The notes beneath the pieces are model-generated. The model was not told the DNA's origin. It worked only from the letters and a program-made list of their open reading frames with translations, and ran no database searches. Both the position numbers and the translations under genes were made by a program. From Oscillospiraceae bacterium (GTDB taxonomy: Bacteria > Bacillota_A > Clostridia > Oscillospirales > Oscillospiraceae): 7,499 nucleotides of DNA. The stretch is from contig JAFQHF010000082.1 of assembly GCA_017398105.1 (NCBI GenBank), positions 1-7,499 of the forward strand, in the 5' to 3' direction. Every line of letters starts with the position of its first letter. Position 1 is the first letter of the stretch. Of this stretch, positions 1-6,062 are shown piece after piece.

Positions 1-306
1 AAGGATGGCACCCTCTTTATGCTGTACGAGCGGAAGAATTTTGAGAAAATGACCAGCCGGAAGTATGAGTATCTGAAAGGCTTAAACGGTCATTTTGAGA
101 TTGCGCTGTATGTGGATACCTTCGGGGAAGTGGACGCACAGTATGCAAACGCAATCGCTAAGGGTGCCCGGTCTGTGCTGGAGCCTACCACGGAGCCTTG
201 GGGGCAGCGCACCTGCTATATCGCAGACCCAGAGGGAAATCTGATTGAGATCGGCTCATTCAATCGTCCCTTTGATAGTAAAACCGATTTTAATGGGGTG
301 CAATAA
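1..306 (+). CDS. VOC-family protein (glyoxalase/bleomycin-resistance fold), 5' partial
   Basis: The reading frame is open from the first base of the window, so the N-terminus lies upstream; about 101 residues are visible. The VOC fold is supported by the segment GHFEIALYV, a helix resembling VDAQYANAIAKGA, and the closing strand DPEGNLIEIGSF, which carries the usual C-terminal metal-binding glutamate of this superfamily. VOC proteins are small cytoplasmic enzymes or binding proteins that include glyoxalase I, fosfomycin-modifying enzymes and bleomycin-sequestering proteins; which of these applies here cannot be told. A full family member is about 125-135 residues, so roughly 25-30 residues are probably missing. 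An internal ATG at position 19 is not a credible start because it would remove the first half of the fold. The stop lies 4 bases before the next gene, which suggests co-transcription. Confidence 0.8.
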   Translation, partial: KDGTLFMLYERKNFEKMTSRKYEYLKGLNGHFEIALYVDTFGEVDAQYANAIAKGARSVLEPTTEPWGQRTCYIADPEGNLIEIGSFNRPFDSKTDFNGVQ

Positions 307-310
307 TAAA

Positions 311-725
311 ATGGAAATCCGTTTAGCAGTCGCAAAAGACAAAAAGAAGATTCTGAAATATGATTGTCACATTCACCACAACAAAGTTGGCGAGTGTATT
401 TTTCAATGGAAAGGTGGATGTGCTGTGCGACGGCGATAAAATCGTTGGCGTTCTGCGCTGGAATCTGTTCTGGCAGTCCATCCCATTTCTGGATCTGCTT
501 TTCATCGACGAAGCCTATCGCGGTCAAGGCTGGGGCAGAAAGATGATGGAGGACTGGGAAGATACTATGAAAGCCATGGGATATCCCTATGTGATGCTCT
601 CCACCCAGGAGGATGAAACCGCCAAGTATTTCTATGAGAAGCTGGGCTACCGCCGTATCGGTGCATTCCTACCCCCTGAACAGGAAGCGGATGAGATCAT
701 GTATCTGAAGGAGCTTAACAAATGA
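311..725 (+). pseudogene. GNAT N-acetyltransferase, disrupted by a +1 frameshift
   Basis: The ATG at 311 opens with MEIRLAVAKDKKKILKYDCH, a typical GNAT N-terminus, but this frame stops at about 439. The rest of the acetyltransferase continues in the next frame from about 386 to the stop at 723-725. It includes the acetyl-CoA binding motif YRGQGWGRKM, the motif-B helix ETAKYFYEKLGYRR and the ending FLPPEQEADEIMY. Dropping one base in the stretch acaaagttgg (about 382-390), for example one A of the AAA run, joins the two parts into one protein of about 137 residues, a normal length for a single-domain GNAT. An internal ATG at 360 gives a frame lacking the proper first strand and helix, so it is unlikely to be the native start. 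The product would acetylate an amine on a small molecule or protein using acetyl-CoA; the substrate is unknown. The stop overlaps the next start as ATGA. The break may be real decay or a homopolymer sequencing error. Confidence 0.8.
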
Positions 726-1243
726 TCATTCTGATAGCAGGCGCATCACATACCGGGAAGACGGTGTTGGCGCAGCGCCTTTTGGAAAAGTACCACTATC
801 CCTACCTTTCCATCGATCATCTGAAGATGGGGCTGATCCGCAGCGGACAGACCACTTTGACACCCATGGACGACGATAAACTGACGAATTACCTCTGGCC
901 TATCGTCCGGGAAATGGTCAAGACCGCCATCGAGAATGGACAGAATCTGATCGTGGAGGGCTGTTACATCCCCTTTGACTGGGAAAAGGATTTTGCGCCG
1001 GAGTATCGGAAACACGTTCGTTACCGCTGCCTGGTCATGTCCCGGAACTATATCGAAAGCCACTTTGAGGACATCCGAAGCCACGGTAGTGAAATCGAGC
1101 AGCGGCTGGATGACAGTGGCCTGAACAAGGACAGATTGATCCGTGACAACGAGAATGCCCTGCGGCTGTGCGGGGAAAACGGTTGCGACTATATTCTGCT
1201 TGATGACACATATAGCATCGATTTGGAGGATATTGTGAAATGA
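722..1243 (+). CDS. P-loop small-molecule kinase / AAA-type NTPase
   Basis: This 173-residue protein begins with a strand leading directly into a Walker A motif, GASHTGKT (residues 7-14). A conserved-looking SIDHLKMGLIRS segment follows (30-41), where an acceptor-site Asp sits in small kinases, and then a hydrophobic strand LIVEGCYIP (77-84). Size and layout fit cytoplasmic kinases of the adenylate-kinase/zeta-toxin/chloramphenicol-phosphotransferase fold group, which transfer the ATP gamma-phosphate to a small molecule. The acceptor cannot be named. It is too small for a AAA+ machine. The start is secure: AAGGAG at 708-713 lies 8 bases upstream, and the ATG overlaps the stop of the GNAT gene (ATGA), implying translational coupling. 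The stop in turn overlaps the next start by 4 bases. No zeta-type partner antitoxin is seen next to it, so a toxin role is unlikely. Confidence 0.8.
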   Translation: MIILIAGASHTGKTVLAQRLLEKYHYPYLSIDHLKMGLIRSGQTTLTPMDDDKLTNYLWPIVREMVKTAIENGQNLIVEGCYIPFDWEKDFAPEYRKHVRYRCLVMSRNYIESHFEDIRSHGSEIEQRLDDSGLNKDRLIRDNENALRLCGENGCDYILLDDTYSIDLEDIVK

Positions 1244-2139
1244 AAAAGATCCTTGTGACCGGTGGCACGGTATTTGTCAGCCGGTATGTAGCCAATTACT
1301 TCGCTCAAAAGGGCAACGATGTGTATGTCCTGAACCGGGCCTCCAAGCCGCAGCTTCCCAATGTAACGCTGATCGAGGGTGACCGGAACGATCTGGGTGA
1401 TAAGTTGAAAGGCTATGAATTTGACGCAGTGCTGGACATTACCGCCTATACCCAGGAACACGTAGAGAATCTGGTGAATGCCCTCGGGAAATTCGGCGAC
1501 TATATCATGATCAGTTCCAGCGCAGTGTACCCGGAAACCAGTCCCCAGCCTTTCACAGAGGAGCAGGAATGCGGTCCCAACTCTGTTTGGGGCATCTACG
1601 GCACCAACAAGCTGGCGGCGGAAGAATATCTGCGACAGGCAGTTCCCAATGCCTACATCCTGCGCCCACCCTATCTCTATGGCCCTATGCAGAATGTGTA
1701 CCGGGAACCCTTCGTCTTTGAATGTGCGGAAGCTGGACGGAAGTTCTATATCCCCGGCGACGGCAGCATGAAGCTGCAATTTTTCCATGTGGAGGATCTG
1801 TGCCGCTTCATGGAGATCCTGTTGGAGAAGCATCCGGAGGAACGCATCTACAATGTAGGTAACCCCGATGCTGTGACCATCTCCGAATGGGTGAAGCTAT
1901 GCTATGATGTGGTTGGAGCAAACTTGGAGACCGTCCAGGTGGAAGGTCATCCCCAGCGAGCCTATTTCTGCTTCCATGATTACGACTACTATCTGGATGT
2001 CAGTAAGCAGCTGGGACTGATGCCAAATGTAAAGCCTCTGGCAGAGGGCTTGCGGAAATCCTACGAATGGTTCCGCCAGAACCGGGATGCGGTGATGCGC
2101 AGACCATATTGGGAATATGTTGAGGAAAATTTGAAATGA
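1240..2139 (+). CDS. NAD(P)-dependent epimerase/dehydratase-like extended SDR
   Basis: A 299-residue Rossmann-fold protein of the extended short-chain dehydrogenase/reductase class. Visible are the nucleotide-binding start ILVTGGTVFVSRYV (residues 4-17), an acidic DRN segment after the second strand (48-50), the serine strand ISSSAVYPET (91-100), the catalytic pair Tyr120 and Lys124 in YGTNK, and the strand LRPPYLYGP (141-149) typical of nucleotide-sugar epimerases. HVEDLCRF (183-190) and YNVGNPDAVTISEW (204-217) also match the NAD-epimerase C-terminal region. The usual third glycine of the dinucleotide motif is replaced (GGTVFVS), which may be a subfamily trait. The family oxidises, reduces or epimerises sugars and related alcohols with NAD(H); the substrate is unknown. 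GGAGG at 1225-1229 is 10 bases from the ATG. It overlaps both neighbours as ATGA, placing it inside the operon. Confidence 0.88.
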   Translation: MKKILVTGGTVFVSRYVANYFAQKGNDVYVLNRASKPQLPNVTLIEGDRNDLGDKLKGYEFDAVLDITAYTQEHVENLVNALGKFGDYIMISSSAVYPETSPQPFTEEQECGPNSVWGIYGTNKLAAEEYLRQAVPNAYILRPPYLYGPMQNVYREPFVFECAEAGRKFYIPGDGSMKLQFFHVEDLCRFMEILLEKHPEERIYNVGNPDAVTISEWVKLCYDVVGANLETVQVEGHPQRAYFCFHDYDYYLDVSKQLGLMPNVKPLAEGLRKSYEWFRQNRDAVMRRPYWEYVEENLK

Positions 2140-3143
2140 CAGAATGTACTATTCGCAGCGCCAGCTATGAAGATATGGCATTGGCAGCCAACATTATGGT
2201 TACATCCTTCCGCACAGCTTTTGCGGATTTTGTGTCCCGGTCAACCATGGATGCCTGCACAAATCCGGATAACTGCCGTGCCATGCTGGAAAGCATTTAT
2301 CAGGAGGGCAAGATGCACTTCCTGATGGGTGGTGACCAAGGCTTCCTCTGCTGGCAGGAAACAGAGGATGGTGCAGAGATCGTAGCGATCCACTCCCTGC
2401 CCGAAAGTTGGGGCACCGGTCTTGGGCACGCTATGCTGACGGAAGCCTTAAAGCAGATCGGTGACCGCCCGGTGAATCTCTGGGCATTTAAAGATAATAC
2501 CCGCGCTCGGCGGTTCTATGAAAAGCACGGTCTCCATTGGGACGGCAGTGAGCGTGTCAGCGAATTTGACGGCGCACTGGAAGTAAGGTATGTGAGAAAT
2601 CTTACGAGGAAAGAAACAGCAGACTATCTTCTACACGATTGTGGATTGCTGGAGGAATTAACGAAATATGGAAAAGTACATCCCATTGGTAGCTACCGCA
2701 TGGATATGATGGCATGGAACGATTTAGATCTGGATGTCGAAAATGACGGCATGTCCATGGAAAAGCTATACTGCCTGACATCGTTTATCCTGGAAAAGTT
2801 TCAGCCGGTATGGTATGAAGCCAAGGAGGAGATCGCTCCGGACGGCAAGACTGTTTGGTTCCACGGCTTTGAGACCATGATTACAGGCCAGCTTTGGAAT
2901 GTGGATATATGGTTTTTCGATAAGGATAAGATTAGGGCTGCCACAAATTACTGTGATTCTATCGCACAGCAGACAACCCCAGAGCAAAAGCGGCAGATTG
3001 TTGCCATCAAGGAAGAACTCATCCGCCGGGGTATGTACTCTTTTGAGACTTACCGTAGTATTGATGTTTACAGGGCAGTTGTGGAGTTGGGGATGACAAG
3101 CCCTGAGCAGTTTTTGAACCAATATCAAAGGGACGATAAATAA
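2136..3143 (+). CDS. Fusion protein: N-terminal GNAT acetyltransferase plus C-terminal nucleotidyltransferase
   Basis: This 335-residue protein has two domains. Residues 1 to about 155 are a GNAT acetyltransferase: acetyl-CoA loop SWGTGLGHAML (91-101) and motif-B helix DNTRARRFYEKHGL (120-133). Residues about 157-335 carry a polymerase-beta-type nucleotidyltransferase signature: GS at 185-186, DLDLD at 196-200, and a candidate third carboxylate Asp257 in WNVDIWFF. Such domains transfer a nucleoside monophosphate to a hydroxyl, as in aminoglycoside and lincosamide adenylyltransferases; the substrate here is unknown. The join at VRNLTRKETADYLL looks like the end of a GNAT running straight into the start of a separate gene, and the DNA turns A/T-richer there (about 2585-2660), suggesting a fairly recent gene fusion. 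GAGG at 2122-2125 is 10 bases from the ATG, which overlaps the previous stop. The TAATG at its end couples it to the next gene. Confidence 0.8.
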   Translation: MTECTIRSASYEDMALAANIMVTSFRTAFADFVSRSTMDACTNPDNCRAMLESIYQEGKMHFLMGGDQGFLCWQETEDGAEIVAIHSLPESWGTGLGHAMLTEALKQIGDRPVNLWAFKDNTRARRFYEKHGLHWDGSERVSEFDGALEVRYVRNLTRKETADYLLHDCGLLEELTKYGKVHPIGSYRMDMMAWNDLDLDVENDGMSMEKLYCLTSFILEKFQPVWYEAKEEIAPDGKTVWFHGFETMITGQLWNVDIWFFDKDKIRAATNYCDSIAQQTTPEQKRQIVAIKEELIRRGMYSFETYRSIDVYRAVVELGMTSPEQFLNQYQRDDK

Positions 3144-3613
3144 TGATTACAGCAAGAAGATTCAAAACCGCAGATGCCGCTGAGGTATCTGCATTGATCA
3201 TAAAAACCCTGAGAATTACAAACAGCAAGGATTATTCCTCTGAATACATTGAGAATGATGTGGCGCAGTTCACCCCGGAGAAGGTGATCGAGCGGGCAAG
3301 TTGGACACATTTCTATGTTTTCTGTGATGAAGAAAGCATTGTGGGCTGCGGTGCTATCGGCCCCTACTGGGGTGGCGAAACCGAGAGCAGCTTGTTCAAT
3401 ATTTTTGTCTTGCCGGAGTACCAAGGTAAGAGTATCGGCAGAAAGATCATCGAAACGCTGGAAGCTGATGAATACGCCCTCCGAGCAAAGCGAATCGAGA
3501 TTCCGGCATCCATCACTGCCTGTGCTTTCTACCGCAAGATGGGCTACGATTACAAGAACGGCATTGCCACTGTGGATGCCGAGCAGCTCTATCGGTTGGA
3601 GAAGTTTAGATAA
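3143..3613 (+). CDS. GNAT-family N-acetyltransferase
   Basis: A single-domain acetyltransferase of 156 residues. The first strand ITARRFKTADAAEV is the standard GNAT opening. Central strands FYVFCDEESIVGCGAIG (57-73) and LFNIFVLPEYQGKSIGRKII (84-103) contain the acetyl-CoA pyrophosphate-binding loop in the form Q-x-x-x-x-G/R, and ACAFYRKMGY (126-135) is the motif-B helix with its conserved Tyr. It would use acetyl-CoA to acetylate an amine; nothing visible identifies the substrate. The start ATG shares one base with the previous TAA (TAATG). AAAGGGA at 3127-3133 serves as the ribosome binding site about 9 bases upstream. It ends 10 bases before the next kinase gene. It is not closely similar by eye to the other GNATs in the window, so the set did not arise by simple tandem duplication. 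Confidence 0.87.
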   Translation: MITARRFKTADAAEVSALIIKTLRITNSKDYSSEYIENDVAQFTPEKVIERASWTHFYVFCDEESIVGCGAIGPYWGGETESSLFNIFVLPEYQGKSIGRKIIETLEADEYALRAKRIEIPASITACAFYRKMGYDYKNGIATVDAEQLYRLEKFR

Positions 3614-3617
3614 GGAG
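3611..3617 (+). promoter_or_regulatory. Ribosome binding site setting the start of the second P-loop kinase
   Basis: TAAGGAG lies 6 bases before the ATG at 3624 and includes the TAA of the previous GNAT gene. It decides the start against a much longer in-frame extension upstream that would run across the GNAT gene in another frame. Confidence 0.75.
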
Positions 3618-3623
3618 TTCAGA

Positions 3624-4397
3624 ATGAACCACAGATTATACATCATTGAGGGCTTGCCCTGTTCCGGGAAAAGCACCACATCTGCTTTTGTTGCCGAGCT
3701 GCTGAAACAGCAGGGAAATGTCTTCTTTGTGGATGAAGGCTCCGGAAATCATCCAGCGGATTATGAATTCCACGCCCTGGCTCCGGCAGGACTGCTTTCG
3801 GATGAATCGCAGATCGTATCGCTCAAGGACTATTCCGGTGAGATGTTTGACCGACTCTTGCAGCACAAGATCTACGATTTCCTGCCATGGGAAACAGAGA
3901 TGCCCCTCATGCTGGAAAAATGGCGGCAGTTCGCCCGGGAGGCGCAGGAGGACATGATCTATGTATTCAACTGCGTTTTGCTGCAAAATCCTATGTGCGA
4001 AACTATGATGCGCTTTGGCTTTTCTGAGGAAGAATCCTGGCGGTATATCGCGCAGATTGCTGAGATCATCCGCCCTTTGAATCCCGTGGTGATTTATCTT
4101 AAGAATGAGGACATCGCAGCTTCTGTCCGCAAGGCAGCGGCGGAACGCCCCGGCTGGCTGGATACTGCCATCGACTATCATGTGCATGGAGCATATGGAA
4201 AGAGCATTGGAGTAGAAGGCTTTGAAGGCTACATCCGGTGCCTGACCGAACGGCAGGAATGGGAGCTGCGGATTCTTTCCACGCTGCCGATGGAAAGCCT
4301 TGTGCTGGAGAATCCCCAAAGGGATTGGCAGACTGCTAGGCAAACAGTTAAAGAATACATAGAGGATGAAGAACATGCTGAGATTAAGACCCTATAA
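3624..4397 (+). CDS. P-loop NTPase / small-molecule kinase-like protein
   Basis: A 257-residue protein starting MNHRLYIIEGLPCSGKST, with Walker A motif GLPCSGKST at residues 10-18 directly after the first strand, as in thymidylate-kinase-like and other nucleoside or small-molecule kinases. VFFVDEGSGNHPADY (34-48) probably forms the substrate side of the pocket, and MIYVFNCVLLQNP is a Walker-B-like strand region. The C-terminal segment (ENPQRDW near residue 230) and length are longer than a minimal kinase. I do not recognise a characterised family beyond P-loop kinase-like, and the substrate is unknown. The frame stays open far upstream of the chosen ATG, but that part is a shadow of the GNAT gene; the strong TAAGGAG site and the Walker A position support this start. 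Its 3' end overlaps the next GNAT by 23 bases. Confidence 0.8.
   Translation: MNHRLYIIEGLPCSGKSTTSAFVAELLKQQGNVFFVDEGSGNHPADYEFHALAPAGLLSDESQIVSLKDYSGEMFDRLLQHKIYDFLPWETEMPLMLEKWRQFAREAQEDMIYVFNCVLLQNPMCETMMRFGFSEEESWRYIAQIAEIIRPLNPVVIYLKNEDIAASVRKAAAERPGWLDTAIDYHVHGAYGKSIGVEGFEGYIRCLTERQEWELRILSTLPMESLVLENPQRDWQTARQTVKEYIEDEEHAEIKTL
4362..4365 (+). promoter_or_regulatory. Ribosome binding site favouring the 4375 start
   Basis: GAGG lies 9 bases before the ATG at 4375 and immediately before an alternative in-frame ATG at 4366, for which it would be too close. It sits within the coding end of the upstream kinase, consistent with translational coupling. Confidence 0.55.
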
Positions 4398-4890
4398 GCC
4401 CTGTGATGCCGACACAATCCTTGGCTGGATTAAGGATGAGGATGCTTTTCGGAAGTGGAGCACGGACAGATATCCCCACTATCCCATCACGGCGGCGGAT
4501 ATGAACCACAAGTACATGGACTGCAACGGCGACTGTACCGATCCGGACAACTTCTATCCCATGACCGCTTTTGATGATAACGGCATCGTGGGGCACTTAA
4601 TTATGCGCTTTACGGATGCTAAAAAGACCGCACTGCGCTTTGGATTTGTTATTGTGGACGACTCCAAACGTGGCTTGGGCTATGGAAAGCAAATGCTCAA
4701 ATTGGCACTTGCGTTTGCTTTCGATATTCTAAAGATTCAGAAAGTCACCCTAGGTGTTCTGGAGAACAACCCTGGTGCCTACCACTGTTATAAAGCATCC
4801 GGATTTAAGGATGTTCCCATGGACGAGCCGGAGTATTATCACCTGATGGGTGAAGATGTGAAGTGCTTGGAATTGGAAGCTATCAGATAA
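4375..4890 (+). CDS. GNAT-family N-acetyltransferase, RimJ/RimL-like
   Basis: A 171-residue acetyltransferase beginning MLRLRPYKPCDADTILGWI, the pattern of RimJ/RimL-type GNATs in which an Arg-rich first strand is followed by an acidic helix and a W-containing turn. The strand LRFGFVIVDD (87-96) leads into the acetyl-CoA loop SKRGLGYGKQML (97-108), and VLENNPGAYHCYKASGF (128-144) matches motif B with its Asn and Tyr. Relatives acetylate protein N-termini or small amines including some antibiotics; the target here is unknown. An in-frame ATG at 4366 would add three residues, but the GAGG at 4362-4365 suits 4375 better. The gene overlaps the previous one by 23 bases and is followed by a 24-base gap carrying the next ribosome binding site. 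Confidence 0.87.
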   Translation: MLRLRPYKPCDADTILGWIKDEDAFRKWSTDRYPHYPITAADMNHKYMDCNGDCTDPDNFYPMTAFDDNGIVGHLIMRFTDAKKTALRFGFVIVDDSKRGLGYGKQMLKLALAFAFDILKIQKVTLGVLENNPGAYHCYKASGFKDVPMDEPEYYHLMGEDVKCLELEAIR

Positions 4891-4900
4891 CAGCATACTG

Positions 4901-4908
4901 GGAGGGAG
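4901..4908 (+). promoter_or_regulatory. Strong ribosome binding site of the kinase-Nudix gene
   Basis: GGAGGGAG lies 6 bases before the ATG at 4915. A closer ATG at 4910 is immediately followed by an in-frame stop (ATG TTA TGA), so 4915 is the real start. Confidence 0.7.
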
Positions 4909-4914
4909 AATGTT

Positions 4915-6000
4915 ATGATACTATCACTGCAAGGTTGTATGGCCGTGGGAAAGACCACTGCAGTCCGTTACTTGCAGGAACACGCCCCGGAAATCCACAT
5001 CAGCTATGAGGATAATTCCGATGTGATTGCCCAAATCAAAGCGAGGAATCTGGACAAGAACAAATATGAAGACTATCTGGAAATTCAGCAGCTGTGGCTT
5101 TGGAAAGAAGTACAGCGCTGGGAAAAGTCCCAGCAGTATCCCTGCACTATCATGGACTTCGGTGCGGAGGAAATCGAGTTTTACACCCTGAACTATCCCA
5201 AGACCATCGGCATGGACTGGGAAATAGAGCAAGCACTGAAGCCGGAGCTGGACGCTCTGAGAGCCTGTATGCCGGACAGAATTCTCTTTCTGAATGCGTC
5301 GGAAGAAACCCTGCGCCGGAATAAGCAGAATGATTCTACCCGATCCCGGAATTTCTTTGACCATTATTTGCGACACTTCCTGCCACTGAAAAAGGCGTGG
5401 TTCCTTGACCGTCCCGATGTGGATGTGCTGGATGTGGATGGCTTGACCCCAGAGGAATTGGGACATAAGGTTATGGCGTGGGTGGATTATTGGCGCTCTA
5501 AGGAAATCTGGGATGCCTATCATGCTGATGGCACCCTCGCTGGTTGTAATTTGGTTCGGGGTGAACCGATTCCCGATGGACTGTACCATCTGGTCAGCGA
5601 GATTCTGGTGCGGCATACCGATGGCGATTATCTGCTGATGCAGCGGGATTTCCGCAAGCCCAACTACGGCGGATTCTTTGAAGCTACCGCAGGCGGCTCC
5701 GCCCTGAAAGGCGAAGATGCTCTTACTTGCGCTAAGCGGGAGTTACGGGAGGAAGCCGGCATCGATGCAGGTACACTCACAAACATCGGTCGATTTGTAT
5801 CCCACGATACGATCTACGAAACGTTCCTCTGCGTTACCGATTGTGATAAAGATTCCGTCAAACTCCAGGAGGGAGAAACCGTATCTTACAAATGGATTAG
5901 CGAAGCGGATTTTATTGCTTTCGTAAATTCCGATGCCATGATTGATGTGCAGTTCCGGCGCTACGAGCCGTATCTGAAGCAGATAGGATATATCAAGTAA
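4915..6000 (+). CDS. Fusion protein: N-terminal P-loop kinase plus C-terminal Nudix hydrolase
   Basis: A 361-residue two-domain protein. Residues 1 to about 195 form a P-loop kinase-like domain with Walker A GCMAVGKTT (7-15), a DFG-containing strand MDFGAEEIEFY (80-90) and a lid-like basic segment around RRNKQNDSTRSRNFF (134-148), resembling deoxynucleoside or thymidylate kinases. Residues about 200-361 form a Nudix domain of the isopentenyl-diphosphate-isomerase-like type (RGEPIPDGLYHLV, 215-227). Its complete Nudix box runs from G261 to I283 with E267, R275-E276-L277 and E279-E280 in the exact GX5EX7REUXEEXGU spacing, so Mg-dependent cleavage of a nucleoside-diphosphate-linked substrate is plausible. 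Phosphorylation and pyrophosphate hydrolysis in one chain suggest sequential work on a nucleotide or similar metabolite; this is inference. It is the last gene of the array and ends 60 bases before the recombinase remnant. Confidence 0.85.
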   Translation: MILSLQGCMAVGKTTAVRYLQEHAPEIHISYEDNSDVIAQIKARNLDKNKYEDYLEIQQLWLWKEVQRWEKSQQYPCTIMDFGAEEIEFYTLNYPKTIGMDWEIEQALKPELDALRACMPDRILFLNASEETLRRNKQNDSTRSRNFFDHYLRHFLPLKKAWFLDRPDVDVLDVDGLTPEELGHKVMAWVDYWRSKEIWDAYHADGTLAGCNLVRGEPIPDGLYHLVSEILVRHTDGDYLLMQRDFRKPNYGGFFEATAGGSALKGEDALTCAKRELREEAGIDAGTLTNIGRFVSHDTIYETFLCVTDCDKDSVKLQEGETVSYKWISEADFIAFVNSDAMIDVQFRRYEPYLKQIGYIK

Positions 6001-6008
6001 CCCCTCGA

Positions 6009-6030
6009 CAGAATACGATATAGTGTTCTG
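6009..6030. repeat. Inverted repeat / hairpin after the operon
   Basis: CAGAATAC (6009-6016) faces GTGTTCTG (6023-6030) across the 6-base loop GATATA, giving 8 pairs with one G-T wobble. It directly follows the stop of the last array gene. No T-tract follows, so it is not a classical intrinsic terminator. It could stabilise the 3' end of the operon mRNA or be a recombination-site arm. Confidence 0.5.
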
Positions 6031-6033
6031 AAA

Positions 6034-6062
6034 ATGCATCGCCGCAGCGATGCGTGACGCAT
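6034..6062. repeat. Interlocked palindromes before the recombinase remnant
   Basis: GCATCGC (6036-6042) pairs perfectly with GCGATGC (6047-6053) across CGCA. The right arm overlaps a second palindrome, ATGCGT-G-ACGCAT (6050-6062), so the two folds exclude each other, and ATGCAT (6034-6039) is itself palindromic. This lies exactly at the point where the recombinase frame opens after an in-frame TGA (6055-6057). Function is unknown; a recombination junction or protein-binding site is possible. Confidence 0.5.

Noticed and set aside
722..1243. A zeta-type toxin of a toxin-antitoxin pair.
   Set aside because: Walker A and fold type are compatible, but no small antitoxin gene is adjacent, and the gene is embedded in an enzyme operon.
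1189..1833. Open frame of 214 codons on the minus strand.
   Set aside because: It is antisense to the epimerase gene, has no recognisable motif and no matching context; it reflects codon bias of the plus-strand gene.
3315..3623. Long in-frame upstream extension of the second P-loop kinase (360-residue version).
   Set aside because: The extension overlaps the GNAT gene in another frame, its protein is Ser/Arg-rich and featureless, and Walker A would sit far from the N-terminus; the ATG at 3624 has an ideal ribosome binding site.
4924..5616. Open frame of 230 codons on the minus strand.
   Set aside because: It is antisense to the kinase-Nudix gene, whose Walker A and Nudix motifs are perfect; no family features appear in the antisense product.
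6009..6053. Intrinsic terminator for the array operon.
   Set aside because: The hairpins are real, but neither is followed by a T-tract, so classical termination is not supported.
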